A stretch of 64,000 nucleotides of DNA from Flavobacterium frigoritolerans (GTDB lineage Bacteria > Bacteroidota > Bacteroidia > Flavobacteriales > Flavobacteriaceae), in assembly GCF_025847275.1 (NCBI RefSeq), contig NZ_JAOZEV010000004.1, positions 1-64,000 on the forward strand. The letters are read 5' to 3'. A model generated the notes under the pieces. That model searched no databases. It saw only the letters and a program-made list of their open reading frames with translations, and had not been told where the DNA came from. Below, piece after piece: positions 1-8,497 of this stretch. Both the position numbers and the translations under genes were made by a program. Numbering within the stretch: the stretch's first letter is position 1; every line of letters begins with the position of its first letter.

Positions 1-261
1 GCACAAATATCTAGATTTTAATATTTACCCACAACAATATGTATTGATCCAAAAAAACTCTGACTTCATGTCTTGGATGTCTTTTTGAGAAACTATTTTA
101 AATAACTCATTAAAAGAATCTCATATCTAAATTCACGAAATATAATGGCTAAGATGCCCTCTTGAATTAAAACAGAATAGGTATGTATTGATTAAAATAC
201 TTAAATCTTATCTTGATAGTAATGAGTTGTGGTAATTCTTGTAGGTATAGTTAAAAAGGTA
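1..261. other. AT-rich segment without an intact gene
   Basis: No convincing complete gene is seen. On the minus strand a stretch of about 30 codons near 30-120 reads like protein (it includes SQKDIQDMK and FFWINTYCCG), but it has no start of its own and is cut by stops. Together with the broken gene at 262-678 this suggests a decayed region. Confidence 0.3.
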
Positions 262-678
262 TTATTTAACACGGCTACTATTTCTTCTATAAAAATAGGA
301 GAAGATATATACAATTAGTAGATATGGAGAGAAAATTAGAAAAAACATAAAAGCCTTAAGTGACCAACCAACTCCCAACATGTTTGTTTCTAATTCTTTT
401 ACTTTATCTAAATTTTCAATGGTTACATTTCTAAATCTTTCCATGTCATTCATTGCATCAAAATTATATCCATAATGAGAAAGTAGAAAATCATTTGAAA
501 AGTTTACCCATCATCCTACAATTAAAATCAAAATAAATGTTGTTATGAGGGCAGTGAGTAGATATACGATGAAAATGTTTTTAGTATTTCGTTTATATAT
601 TTTATTTAATACCAGAATCGGTAAAGCGACTAAAGCTATTGTTGATATAAATGTTATTACTTTTATTATAATTTCCAT
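262..678 (-). pseudogene. Small membrane protein gene split by an in-frame TGA
   Basis: Read on the minus strand from ATG 676-678, one frame runs for 139 codons with a single internal stop, TGA at 511-513. The first 55 codons encode two hydrophobic stretches. After the TGA the frame continues with WVNFSNDFLL, through ETNMLGVGW, to a last hydrophobic helix and a basic tail (YFYRRNSSRVK). The codon after the stop is TGG, so a TGG-to-TGA change (WW to stop-W) is the simplest explanation. The ATG at 451-453 would give only the last 63 residues and is probably not a native start. Full length would be about 138 residues with three membrane helices. The family is not recognised. The reading-frame continuity is seen; the decay is inferred, and a sequencing error is the alternative. 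Confidence 0.6.
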
Positions 679-742
679 GTGATGGCTATTTGTAGTTGTA
701 GAAAAGAATTACTAAGTAATCTAATTTGGTTTATTGTAGTAT

Positions 743-1645
743 CTAAATGTAAAGTTCTCCACGCATTGTTATAGCCGAAGATCCGCCAACTAAAATATCA
801 TTTTCTCTACTCATTACTTCAATTATTGAAGATTGATTTAATTTTACGCCTTGTAGAATCTTATATTCTGTATTGGGTTGTGTATACTTGTTTTTTGTCA
901 AAAAACCGATTAGAGGCCCTGCAGCAGTTCCTGTAGCGGCATCTTCTTCTATTCCGATTATTGGGTTGAAAAATCGGGCTTCAACAATATTGTCCTGGTT
1001 TTTATCAGTAATAGTAAAACAATAAAAGCCTTCAAATTGATGCTCTTTTGAAATTTCGATTAGGAGTTTGCTATCTGGAGTACAGTCGTTGAGTAATTGG
1101 CTATTTCTAATAGGAACCATTACGTGTGCAACTTCTGTTTGAACTACCGTTGGAACTAACATATTAACTTCTAAATCCTCAATTTTTAAACCGAGTGCTA
1201 TCGCTATCTTATAAGTAGGAATTTGATGTTTAACAACAGCTTGTTTTTGATGCATTTGTACAATTGGATATTGTGTCACAGAATCAAAACTTGCGGTTAA
1301 TCGTATTGGTGAATGTTTCATAATTACAAAACGATTGTTTTCATCTTGTTCAGCGAATATTGGTAATTTTTTTAATAATGCACCACTAACAGCTCCTAAT
1401 AAGTTGTGACCTGCTCCATCTATTTCAAAACCCATAGGTGTAAACGAACGAACATTAAGCGCTTTTTCTTTTGTAGAGTAATAAACAAAAGATGTTTCAG
1501 AGTATCCAAATTCCTTTGCAATATTTTGGTAAACTTCTAATTCTAAATCACCATCAGTAAAAACGACAGACAAAGGATTTCCTTTGTAACTTGTATTGGA
1601 AAACACATCCAAAACATAGTATTCTAATGCTATTCTTTCTTTCAT
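743..1645 (-). CDS. PhzF family epimerase/isomerase-like protein
   Basis: A 300-residue member of the PhzF (phenazine biosynthesis-like, diaminopimelate-epimerase fold) family. The hallmarks occur in order: an N-terminal DVFSNTSYKGNPLSVVF block, the SETSFV segment carrying the usual catalytic glutamate near residue 49, a FTPMGFEIDGAGHNLLG block, and the C-terminal EEDAATGTAAG glycine loop near residue 235. The length matches the family. Most such proteins outside phenazine clusters have unknown substrates, and no other phenazine gene is nearby, so a phenazine role is not supported. It is the last gene of a minus-strand run after an unknown 163-aa gene (33-bp gap) and an MBL hydrolase, possibly one transcript. 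Confidence 0.85.
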   Translation of the reverse strand: MKERIALEYYVLDVFSNTSYKGNPLSVVFTDGDLELEVYQNIAKEFGYSETSFVYYSTKEKALNVRSFTPMGFEIDGAGHNLLGAVSGALLKKLPIFAEQDENNRFVIMKHSPIRLTASFDSVTQYPIVQMHQKQAVVKHQIPTYKIAIALGLKIEDLEVNMLVPTVVQTEVAHVMVPIRNSQLLNDCTPDSKLLIEISKEHQFEGFYCFTITDKNQDNIVEARFFNPIIGIEEDAATGTAAGPLIGFLTKNKYTQPNTEYKILQGVKLNQSSIIEVMSRENDILVGGSSAITMRGELYI

Positions 1646-1678
1646 ATCTATCTTTTTAATGAGTTTTTGTCAAATAAT

Positions 1679-2170
1679 CTATTGACTTTCATATTCGTCT
1701 AATTCTTTCCAACAAACTTCTATTTCGCGTTGAATTTGTTTTTCTAATTTTGGGACCTCATTTATAATCCAAAATTGACTTTCTTTAGACAAGTAGTATT
1801 CATTTTCATTAAGCTTAAAATTCATTGCTCCTATAATTAATGGAATCATGTCATTAACCTTCGATGTTCTATTTGCGAAATTTGGACCTATTAAGTATTT
1901 TAATATGTCTTTTTCGTATTCAGGTTTATAATATAGAATATGACTGACCATTGGAAAATAGAAATAAAAAAAACTATTTGTGTTAGAAGCATATTGAATT
2001 TTATTGAGTTCAGAAATTAAAATATCTGATTGTACATTGCTAGTTTCTAGACTCAATTCTTTTAGTAATTCATACGTTTTCTTTGCACTAGGTGCTATGT
2101 CTCCAAATTTTTTGAGATATGAAAAAGCTTTTTCAAATTGTGAATTGCGATTAATTTTTTCCTTATTCAA
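1679..2170 (-). CDS. Hypothetical protein, 163 aa
   Basis: Family not recognised. The protein is rich in Lys, Glu, Asn and aromatic residues, with no signal peptide and no clear membrane helix. A hydrophobic segment around residues 66-80 (FFYFYFPMVSHILYY) looks buried rather than membrane-spanning, and the C-terminus is a charged helix (LEKQIQREIEVCWKELDEYE). Probably a soluble, mostly helical protein. It lies between the MBL hydrolase gene (77-bp gap) and the phzF-like gene (33-bp gap) on the same strand and may be co-transcribed. Its position gives no functional clue. Confidence 0.6.
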   Translation of the reverse strand: MNKEKINRNSQFEKAFSYLKKFGDIAPSAKKTYELLKELSLETSNVQSDILISELNKIQYASNTNSFFYFYFPMVSHILYYKPEYEKDILKYLIGPNFANRTSKVNDMIPLIIGAMNFKLNENEYYLSKESQFWIINEVPKLEKQIQREIEVCWKELDEYESQ

Positions 2171-2246
2171 TTATTATTTTTCAGTTTAGTATTTATTTAA
2201 TGTTTTTTACGATCCATTTTGTTGAATTAATAGCTATTTACAAAGG

Positions 2247-3008
2247 TTATTTCTCGTAAGGTTTAAATTCTTCAATATCATGATATCCAAAAATTTCAAT
2301 TTCTGGGTGTTCATTTATTAAAGTTCTGATTTTATCTAATGAGTTTAATCTTAACTCATTGTCTTCGGCTCTCATTCTGGCTAACTGGTTTACAGGATGC
2401 TTATTGTCGTTGAGTTCTATCCTCATATAATAAGCATCTGCAATATAAAATATCCATTTGCCTTCTTTTTTTAAAGCTACTCCACAATGTCCTAAGGTAT
2501 GTCCAAAAAGTGGAATAAGGAAAATTTCTGTTTCGGCATTTGTAGCTACTTTTCTCGCTTCAAATCCGAACCAATTGTAATCGGATTTATTGTATGTCTT
2601 GATTGTTGGGTTATGGGATAATGGCGCTTTTAAATATCTTGGATTTCCTGAATTATAGCTTTCGTATTCTTCAATTCCCACATGAACTGTTGCATTAGGA
2701 AAGTCGGCAAGCCCACCAATATGATCATTATCCAAATGTGAAATAATGCAATCGGTAACTTTTTTAGGATCGAGGCCTAATTTTTCAATTTGTCTAATGG
2801 CGGTTTGATTTTCGTTAAAATTATAACCAACCATATTTATGAGGTCTTGTCCTATTCTTTCTAATGGTTTTTGGATGTCTAAAAGTCCAATGCCTGTATC
2901 TATTAAAATGAGTTTATCGTCCTCTTTAATTAGAAGGCAATGTCCGCAAACATTGTCATTTACTGGTGAAACAATTTTTACACAGTTTAAATGATATATT
3001 TTTTTCAT
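2247..3008 (-). CDS. Metallo-beta-lactamase fold hydrolase
   Basis: A 253-residue MBL-fold protein, closest in layout to the lactonase/AttM-like branch. It has an early LILIDTGIG strand-loop, the metal motif SHLDNDHIGGL near residue 92, a GHTLGHCG motif near residue 173, an IADAYY segment giving the bridging Asp, and a late GYHD histidine. The usual HxHxDH appears as HLDNDH, with the second His replaced by Asp, a variant found in many MBL hydrolases. No signal peptide, so cytoplasmic. The substrate cannot be told from sequence; acyl-homoserine-lactone hydrolysis is only one possibility. First gene of the minus-strand run that ends with the phzF-like gene. Confidence 0.8.
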   Translation of the reverse strand: MKKIYHLNCVKIVSPVNDNVCGHCLLIKEDDKLILIDTGIGLLDIQKPLERIGQDLINMVGYNFNENQTAIRQIEKLGLDPKKVTDCIISHLDNDHIGGLADFPNATVHVGIEEYESYNSGNPRYLKAPLSHNPTIKTYNKSDYNWFGFEARKVATNAETEIFLIPLFGHTLGHCGVALKKEGKWIFYIADAYYMRIELNDNKHPVNQLARMRAEDNELRLNSLDKIRTLINEHPEIEIFGYHDIEEFKPYEK

Positions 3009-3148
3009 GATTTTTTATTGTAGTATTAGTGGTGGATAGTCACTTAATGTAATTGTTTATTATATGATAACTTTTCTAGTTATGCTAAAATAGTGTTTTT
3101 TTAATTGGTTTATTATTCTCACAAATTTATGCTTTTTGTAAATATAAG

Positions 3149-3250
3149 TTGCGTGAGGGATAGTAGCGGATAGCCCGCAGCCTGACGAAGGAAGTGTGAG
3201 GACTTGCAGCGAATAGCCCGACCTGAAGTTTACGGAGGGACACGCCCGCA
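3149..3250. repeat. GC-rich intergenic element of a type common in Flavobacterium
   Basis: About 100 bp much richer in G and C than its surroundings, containing two related words (GCGGATAGCCCG near 3166 and GCGAATAGCCCG near 3209) plus GGAAGTGTGAGGACTTGC and GGAGGGACACGCCCGC. It is flanked by AT-rich near-inverted ends (AAATATAAG at 3140-3148 and CTTATATTT at 3271-3279). An open reading frame can be drawn through it on the minus strand (3060-3263), but the composition is that of a repeat or structured RNA. From memory, near-identical blocks recur in Flavobacterium genomes, which could not be checked here. Confidence 0.55.
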
Positions 3251-3272
3251 AAAATATTCGCATTCAGTTTCT

Positions 3273-3280
3273 TATATTTG
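3273..3280 (+). promoter_or_regulatory. Promoter -7 box for the small basic protein gene
   Basis: TATATTTG is a perfect match to the Bacteroidetes -7 consensus TAnnTTTG, 28 bp before the start codon at 3308. No clear -33 TTG is seen at the usual distance. Confidence 0.5.
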
Positions 3281-3307
3281 TAAACGCAAATTTAAGAAAA
3301 GTAAATC

Positions 3308-3478
3308 ATGGCAAAAGGACCTGAGAAAAACACCAAAAACAAGGCTTTACATACCAAATTGCTAAACCGGAAAAAGTCTAAACTTCAGGAGGAGAAAAAG
3401 GAAAAAGCATTACGTTTAAAAGCTTTAGTTGCAAAAATGAATCAGAAAGGGAATAGTAACGAATTGGATACTAAATAA
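3308..3478 (+). CDS. Small highly basic protein, 56 aa
   Basis: ATG at 3308, TAA at 3476-3478. The product starts MAKGPEKNTKNKALHTK and is very rich in Lys, with a predicted continuous helix in the middle (KKSKLQEEKKEKALRLKALV). No signal peptide or membrane segment. The strong codon structure, the well placed -7 box and the charge pattern support a real gene. I recall similar short proteins in flavobacteria but know of no assigned function. The charge suggests binding to nucleic acid or ribosomes, which is inference only. It lies directly downstream of the GC-rich element at 3149-3250. Confidence 0.6.
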   Translation: MAKGPEKNTKNKALHTKLLNRKKSKLQEEKKEKALRLKALVAKMNQKGNSNELDTK

Positions 3479-3665
3479 ATCCTATTGTATTTTTTTTGCT
3501 AGAATGAACACTTAACAATCTCTAAGTATAGAAGTTAATAAGATTGATGATGTTAAGGTGTGTTTAGTGTTTAAAAATGAAAAAATTATCAAAATATATA
3601 ATTTAATTTCTGTTTAGTAGTTAAAAAAATATATTTTAGCGGTTAAATTAACTTAACCCAATCAG

Positions 3666-4148
3666 ATGAAAATTTTAAAAAAAATTACCTTTTTTGCTTT
3701 TGCTATTTTTGCTTTAACAATGTCTTTCTCATGTAGTAACAATGACTCTTCTGACGAGGATGAGATTGAAACGACAGAAAATTTCATTAAATTTAAATAT
3801 AAAGGAGCTTCTTATTCTTTTGATCCTGGATTAGTGACTTCGGATGCAATGAACTTAATGGGCTTTCAAGGTATTGATGATACATATAAAAGTGTTTCGT
3901 TATGGATGCCTTTAAACGCTACAGCAGGAAGTCATCCTATTGTTTATGATTTACAAAGTCTCAATACAACTTATCAAGTAGAATTTAAATTTTTACCTGA
4001 AATCGGTAATGCTAAAGTAACATCAGGAACCATTACTATTACTGCTATTGATAGTAAAAAAATTCAAGGAACATTTAATTTTTCTGGGACAAATGAAGGA
4101 ACAGCATTTACTGTAACTGATGGTAGTTTTAATTTCTATAGATTTTAA
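3666..4148 (+). CDS. Putative lipoprotein, 160 aa
   Basis: Begins with a lipoprotein signal peptide (basic start, hydrophobic core, FSCSNND with the lipid-attachment Cys at residue 23), then an acidic linker (DSSDEDEIETTE). This is the usual N-terminus of an exported Bacteroidetes lipoprotein. The remainder is beta-rich with alternating hydrophobic residues (TSGTITITAIDSKKIQGTFN, then GSFNFYRF at the end), resembling small beta-barrel or sandwich lipoproteins of the DUF6252 kind. Function unknown. Single gene, closed by a terminator at 4171. Confidence 0.75.
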   Translation: MKILKKITFFAFAIFALTMSFSCSNNDSSDEDEIETTENFIKFKYKGASYSFDPGLVTSDAMNLMGFQGIDDTYKSVSLWMPLNATAGSHPIVYDLQSLNTTYQVEFKFLPEIGNAKVTSGTITITAIDSKKIQGTFNFSGTNEGTAFTVTDGSFNFYRF

Positions 4149-4170
4149 ATAATTAAATAAATAAATTTTA

Positions 4171-4204
4171 ACCGTAGTGAGTATAAGCTTACTGCGGTTT
4201 TTAT
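4171..4204 (+). terminator. Intrinsic terminator after the 3666-4148 lipoprotein gene
   Basis: ACCGTAGTGAG pairs with CTTACTGCGGT (two G-U pairs) around a short loop, followed by TTTTTAT. Confidence 0.75.
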
Positions 4205-4352
4205 ATATAAATACTTTCTGATCTTTATATTTTGATGTAGTTTTTGTAAAGGAACCTTAATAAATTGATACAATTTGTGATTAAAATAAAAAGCGTTTCT
4301 TTTCTCCATTTTTTACCCGAAATTTGCACCAAACTTTTTAAACATAAAGGAT

Positions 4353-4892
4353 ATGGAATTTGGTAGAATAATAATTTCTGAAACGGCAATGAATAGTGAA
4401 AATCTTCAAGATGTGATTCACTCAAATATTTCGGTAATTAACTTAATGCGCGAAGAAAAAATTGATGATGACCTGATTCATGAAGATGCTTTAATGAGTT
4501 ATTATTTAGATTATTATGCCGCACAATATACAGAAGGGAATTTTGCTCAATTTGTATATAATTCGAGTTGGAATACGGAATTAAATGAATTAATAGAAGA
4601 AGGTTTGGCATTACTTGGTGCCGAAAAACATTTGGAGCTATTTCAACAACAAAGCAAAAAAGTAAAATTAATGAGTAGTGTAAAACTCAATAAATTCTTG
4701 AAAGGTAAACTAGAAGGTGTGAACCCAATAAGAGATTTGCTTAACAATGATACTTTTTACGAAATAGATGAAAATCTTGTTACCCTGAATGCTAATTTTT
4801 TAAAATCACATCCAGATTTAGAAGTTCTTTCAGTAGATGATATGTTTGCTGCTTTGGAGGAGTTTGTGGGGCATGAGATTAAAAGGGCTTAA
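4353..4892 (+). CDS. DMP19 (DUF4375) family protein
   Basis: A 179-residue soluble protein. Its central block, from about residue 47 (SYYLDYYAAQYTEGNFAQFV) through WNTELNELIEEGLALLGAEKHLELF, is the pattern of the DMP19/DUF4375 domain, where a Y-x-x-Q-x-x-x-G-x-F-x-Q-F motif is typical. The family is widespread and of unknown function (the name comes from a Neisseria DNA-mimic protein). The C-terminal part (NDTFYEIDENLVTLNANFLK) is acidic. ATG 4353 is used; ATG 4389 is a possible internal alternative. Monocistronic, as serS follows 377 bp later behind its own promoter. Confidence 0.7.
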   Translation: MEFGRIIISETAMNSENLQDVIHSNISVINLMREEKIDDDLIHEDALMSYYLDYYAAQYTEGNFAQFVYNSSWNTELNELIEEGLALLGAEKHLELFQQQSKKVKLMSSVKLNKFLKGKLEGVNPIRDLLNNDTFYEIDENLVTLNANFLKSHPDLEVLSVDDMFAALEEFVGHEIKRA

Positions 4893-5269
4893 GGAAAGTT
4901 CTGAGAAGCAAAGACTCAAAGGTTTGGGTTTGTGTGAAATGAAGTTTGTGAGAGGAGAGATGAAAGAAGAAAGAAGAAAGAAGAAAGAGGGATTTGGGAA
5001 TAATGATGTTATAAAGTAATAAGAACTATATTAGGGATAAACGATATGATACTTTGATTATATTTGTCTATATTTAATTAAACTTTTGCGTCTCTTTGTG
5101 TGGTCTTAGCGCAACTTTGCGAAATAGCTTTGGCACAATGTTATGTAATAATTTCTTCTTACAAATAAGAATTTACCTTTAGCTACAAACTTTGTCTAAT
5201 TCTTAGCAAACATTTCCTTAAATTTGCTTCCTTAATATATAAAAATACAATAGTTACAAAATTTAAGCT
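4893..5269. other. Intergenic stretch with purine-rich tract and eroded repeats
   Basis: No gene is supported. A GAAAGAA tandem tract lies at about 4959-4990. At about 5087-5126 is a TTTGCG-rich block (TTTTGCGTCTCTTTGTG and AACTTTGCG) like the one at 21240-21280, an eroded intergenic repeat. The serS promoter lies at the right end. Confidence 0.45.
5191..5226 (+). promoter_or_regulatory. Promoter of serS
   Basis: TAAATTTG at 5219-5226 matches the Bacteroidetes -7 box TAnnTTTG. A TTTG at 5191-5194 could be the -33 box, with a spacing of 24 that is slightly long. The start codon is 43 bp further on. Confidence 0.5.
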
Positions 5270-6541
5270 ATGTTACAAATCGCATTTATTAGAGAGAATC
5301 AGGAAAAAGTAATCGCAGCTTTGGCAAAACGAAATATCGATGCCAAAAGCGCTGTTGAAGAAGTGGTGCAACTAGATGAAAAACGTCGTTCAACTCAAGT
5401 TGAGTTAGATAACATTTTGTCTGAATCTAATAAATTATCCAAAGATATTGGCGAATTGATGAAGGCGGGCGAAAAATCTAAAGCTGCAATCTTAAAAGAA
5501 AAAACAGTTGTATTAAAAGAGAAAAGTAAAGACTTAGCTGATAAAGCTGAAGTTTTGGCACATGAATTAACTCAAAAGCTATATACATTACCAAATCTTC
5601 CAGCTGATATTGTACCAGCAGGAAAAACTCCAGAAGAGAATTTGAATGTTTTCGAAGAAGGTGAAATTCCAGTGTTGCATGAAGGTGCACAACCGCATTG
5701 GGATTTGGTAAAGAAATATGATATTATCGATTTTGAGCTAGGTGTAAAAATTGCTGGAGCTGGATTTCCTGTTTACAAAGGAAAAGGAGCCAGATTACAA
5801 CGTGCCTTAATCAATTATTTTTTAGATAAAAATACTGCTGCTGGATATAATGAAGTACAAGTGCCGCATTTGGTAAATGAAGCTTCAGGTTATGGAACAG
5901 GTCAATTGCCAGACAAAGAAGGGCAAATGTATCACTCGACGATTGATGATTTATATTTAATCCCAACTGCCGAAGTTCCTGTAACGAATTTATTTCGTGA
6001 TGTTATTTTAAGTGAAAGTGAATTACCAGTTTTATATACTGCCTATACACCTTGTTTCCGTCGTGAAGCAGGTTCTTATGGGGCGCACGTACGTGGGTTA
6101 AATCGTTTACACCAATTTGACAAAGTCGAAATTGTACGTGTTGAACATCCAGATAATTCATATAAAGCGCTTGATGGAATGGTGGAGCATGTGAAAAATA
6201 TTCTGCAAGAATTAAAATTACCATACCGAATTTTACGTCTGTGTGGCGGCGACATGGGTTTTACAGCAGCATTAACATATGATTTTGAAGTTTTTTCTAC
6301 AGCGCAAGATCGTTGGTTAGAAATTAGTTCAGTATCTAATTTTGAAACTTTTCAGGCAAATCGTTTGAAATTACGTTTTAAAGATAAAGATGGAAAGAAT
6401 CAATTGGCTCATACGTTAAACGGAAGTTCATTGGCATTACCAAGAGTTCTTGCTGGAATTCTTGAAAACTACCAAACGCCAGAAGGAATCGTAATTCCAG
6501 AAGTATTACGTCCATACTGTGGGTTTGATATTATAGATTAA
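5270..6541 (+). CDS. serS: Seryl-tRNA synthetase
   Basis: A 423-residue class II aminoacyl-tRNA synthetase that charges tRNA-Ser, in the cytoplasm. The first ~110 residues form the long antiparallel coiled-coil arm that grips the tRNA (Lys/Glu-rich, LDEKRRSTQVELDN through EKSKDLADKAEVLAHEL). The catalytic core follows: motif 2 FRREAGSYGAHVRGL near residue 262, with the conserved Arg that binds ATP, and motif 3 near residue 385 (SSLALPRVLAGILENYQ) followed by GIVIPEVLRPY. Length is normal for bacterial SerRS. It has its own promoter; the next gene starts 117 bp downstream. Confidence 0.97.
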   Translation: MLQIAFIRENQEKVIAALAKRNIDAKSAVEEVVQLDEKRRSTQVELDNILSESNKLSKDIGELMKAGEKSKAAILKEKTVVLKEKSKDLADKAEVLAHELTQKLYTLPNLPADIVPAGKTPEENLNVFEEGEIPVLHEGAQPHWDLVKKYDIIDFELGVKIAGAGFPVYKGKGARLQRALINYFLDKNTAAGYNEVQVPHLVNEASGYGTGQLPDKEGQMYHSTIDDLYLIPTAEVPVTNLFRDVILSESELPVLYTAYTPCFRREAGSYGAHVRGLNRLHQFDKVEIVRVEHPDNSYKALDGMVEHVKNILQELKLPYRILRLCGGDMGFTAALTYDFEVFSTAQDRWLEISSVSNFETFQANRLKLRFKDKDGKNQLAHTLNGSSLALPRVLAGILENYQTPEGIVIPEVLRPYCGFDIID

Positions 6542-6658
6542 TATTTAGTATTCAGTTATAGTATTTAGTACCAGTTGCAGTTTTTAGTTTCCAGATGGTG
6601 ACCGAAAACTGTGACTGAATACTGTTACTGCGATTACATACTACAAATAAAAACGAAG

Positions 6659-8437
6659 ATGAAAAAGCTCTTTCTATTTATTACTTTATCATTCTCGCTA
6701 TTTGCGTTAGCCCAAAATGAGCAATTAGCGCAATATTATTATGATAAAGGTGATTTTGAAAAAGCAAAAATCAGTTATCAGGAGTTGTTGGATAATAATC
6801 CTTCGAATACACAATATTTTTATAGAGCAATTGACTGCTATCAGCAATTACAGCAGTTTGATGTAGCTGATAAAATTATCCAAAACCGTTTTAATAAGTA
6901 CAAACAAGGTACTATTTTAATAGAATTGGGGTATAATTTTCAATTGCAAAAAAATGATGCTAAAGCCAAAACTTACTACGATCAGGCTTTAGATAAGATT
7001 TTGACCAACCCTAATGAAGTTTTTGGAATTGCCAATTCTTTTGAGAAAAAAGTATTATTAGAATATGCTCTAAAAGCGTATCAGCAAGCAACCAAAATTC
7101 AACCTAGTTTTAATTTTAATTTTCAGATTGGTTTGTTGTACGGGCAAATGGGTAAGACTGATATGATGATTGAAACATTGTTGACAGAGTCGTATACCAA
7201 TCAGCAAAACACACCACTTATTCAGAGTCAGTTATCGAGATTTATGGCTGATGAAGCCGATACAACATTTAATGATGCATTGCGAAAATCCCTTATTTTA
7301 AGGACTCAAAAAGAACAAGATGTTTTTTGGAATCGTTATTTGAGTTGGTTTTATGTGCAACGAAAAGAATTTGGAAAAGCTTTTATTCAGGAAAAAGCGA
7401 TTTATAAACGTGATCCCGAATCGCTTTCAAGCATTGTTAATTTGGCTCAGTTTGCTATTGATGATGACGATCCAGAAGCTGCGCAAGAGATTTTAGCTTT
7501 CGTTTTAGAGAATACAAAAGACTTGGATTTACTTGTACAGGCAAATACCTATTTGTATAAAATAAAAATCGATAAGGCTACTGAAAAAGAATATCCAACA
7601 ATTAACACGGAGCTTCAAGGACTGCTAACAACTTATGGTGTAAGTCCTTTTACTTTATCTTTGCAATTAATTCAAGCTCATTTTTTGGCTTTTGATTTAA
7701 AAAAATCGGAGGAAGCTAAAGCGATTGTGAAAAAAGCACTCGAATTGCAACTTAATGGCTATCAACAAGCACAAGCTAAAATGGAATTAGCGGATATTTT
7801 GCTTTTTGAAGAAAAATTTAATCAGGCGTTATTGTATTACTCACAAATAGAATTGGACTTGAAAAATGATGTTATGGCACATGAAGCAAGTTTAAAAGCG
7901 GCCAAAACAAGCTATTTTAAAACTGATTTTGTTTGGGCTTTAAAACAGTTTAAAGAGCTTAAATCAGCTAGTACGCAGTTAATTGCAAATGATGCCTTAG
8001 AGTATTTTTTATTGATAAATGATAATACGGTTGCCGATTCTACACAAACGGCTTTGAAGCAATTTGCTAAGGCGGACTACCTTATATTTCAAAATAGAAA
8101 CCAAGATGCAATAGTACAATTTCAAAATATATTAAAAACTTTTAAAGGACAAGAAATAGAAGCCGTAACTTTGCTGCGATTAGGACAGATTTACGAAGAT
8201 TTAGGCGATTATAATTCGGCGATAAGCCAATATCAATTGATTATCGATCAGCATAGTGACGGAATTTATATTGATGAAGCTTTGTTCTTTTCGGCAGAGA
8301 TTTATAATAAGAAATTACAGGATTTTGAAAAGGCAAAGGCCTTATACGAAAAAGTAATTTTTAATCATCAGGACAGTATTTATTTTGTAGATGCCAGAAA
8401 GAGATATAGGGAATTAAGAGGCGATACTAATTTATAG
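6659..8437 (+). CDS. Exported TPR repeat protein
   Basis: A 592-residue protein. The start at ATG 6659 is preferred over ATG 6611 because it places a signal peptide (MKKLFLFITLSFSLFALAQ) at the N-terminus. After cleavage the whole chain is helical and built from tetratricopeptide repeats: clear units near the start (LAQYYYDKGDFEKAKISYQ), in the middle, and near the C-terminus (LRLGQIYEDLGDYNSAISQY, then EIYNKKLQDFEKAKALYEKV). Probably a periplasmic or outer-membrane-associated scaffold; the partner is unknown. It lies between serS and a DUF4286 gene, all on the plus strand. Confidence 0.85.
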   Translation: MKKLFLFITLSFSLFALAQNEQLAQYYYDKGDFEKAKISYQELLDNNPSNTQYFYRAIDCYQQLQQFDVADKIIQNRFNKYKQGTILIELGYNFQLQKNDAKAKTYYDQALDKILTNPNEVFGIANSFEKKVLLEYALKAYQQATKIQPSFNFNFQIGLLYGQMGKTDMMIETLLTESYTNQQNTPLIQSQLSRFMADEADTTFNDALRKSLILRTQKEQDVFWNRYLSWFYVQRKEFGKAFIQEKAIYKRDPESLSSIVNLAQFAIDDDDPEAAQEILAFVLENTKDLDLLVQANTYLYKIKIDKATEKEYPTINTELQGLLTTYGVSPFTLSLQLIQAHFLAFDLKKSEEAKAIVKKALELQLNGYQQAQAKMELADILLFEEKFNQALLYYSQIELDLKNDVMAHEASLKAAKTSYFKTDFVWALKQFKELKSASTQLIANDALEYFLLINDNTVADSTQTALKQFAKADYLIFQNRNQDAIVQFQNILKTFKGQEIEAVTLLRLGQIYEDLGDYNSAISQYQLIIDQHSDGIYIDEALFFSAEIYNKKLQDFEKAKALYEKVIFNHQDSIYFVDARKRYRELRGDTNL

Positions 8438-8445
8438 CTAAGTTT

Positions 8446-8469
8446 AATTGGTTATTCGTTTAACCAATT
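8446..8469. terminator. Inverted repeat downstream of the TPR gene
   Basis: AATTGGTTA and TAACCAATT form a perfect 9-bp stem with a 6-nt loop, 8 bp after the TPR gene. There is no T run, so termination is uncertain. Confidence 0.3.
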
Positions 8470-8497
8470 AATCGAAAAAACGATTAAACAGATAAAA

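Noticed and set aside
3060..3263. 67-codon open frame on the minus strand through the GC-rich element
   Set aside because: It exists only because the element lacks stops in that frame; composition is that of a repeat and no protein features are visible.
4837..5019. 60-codon frame overlapping the end of the DMP19 gene
   Set aside because: Made of the purine-rich GAAAGAA tract; low-complexity translation.
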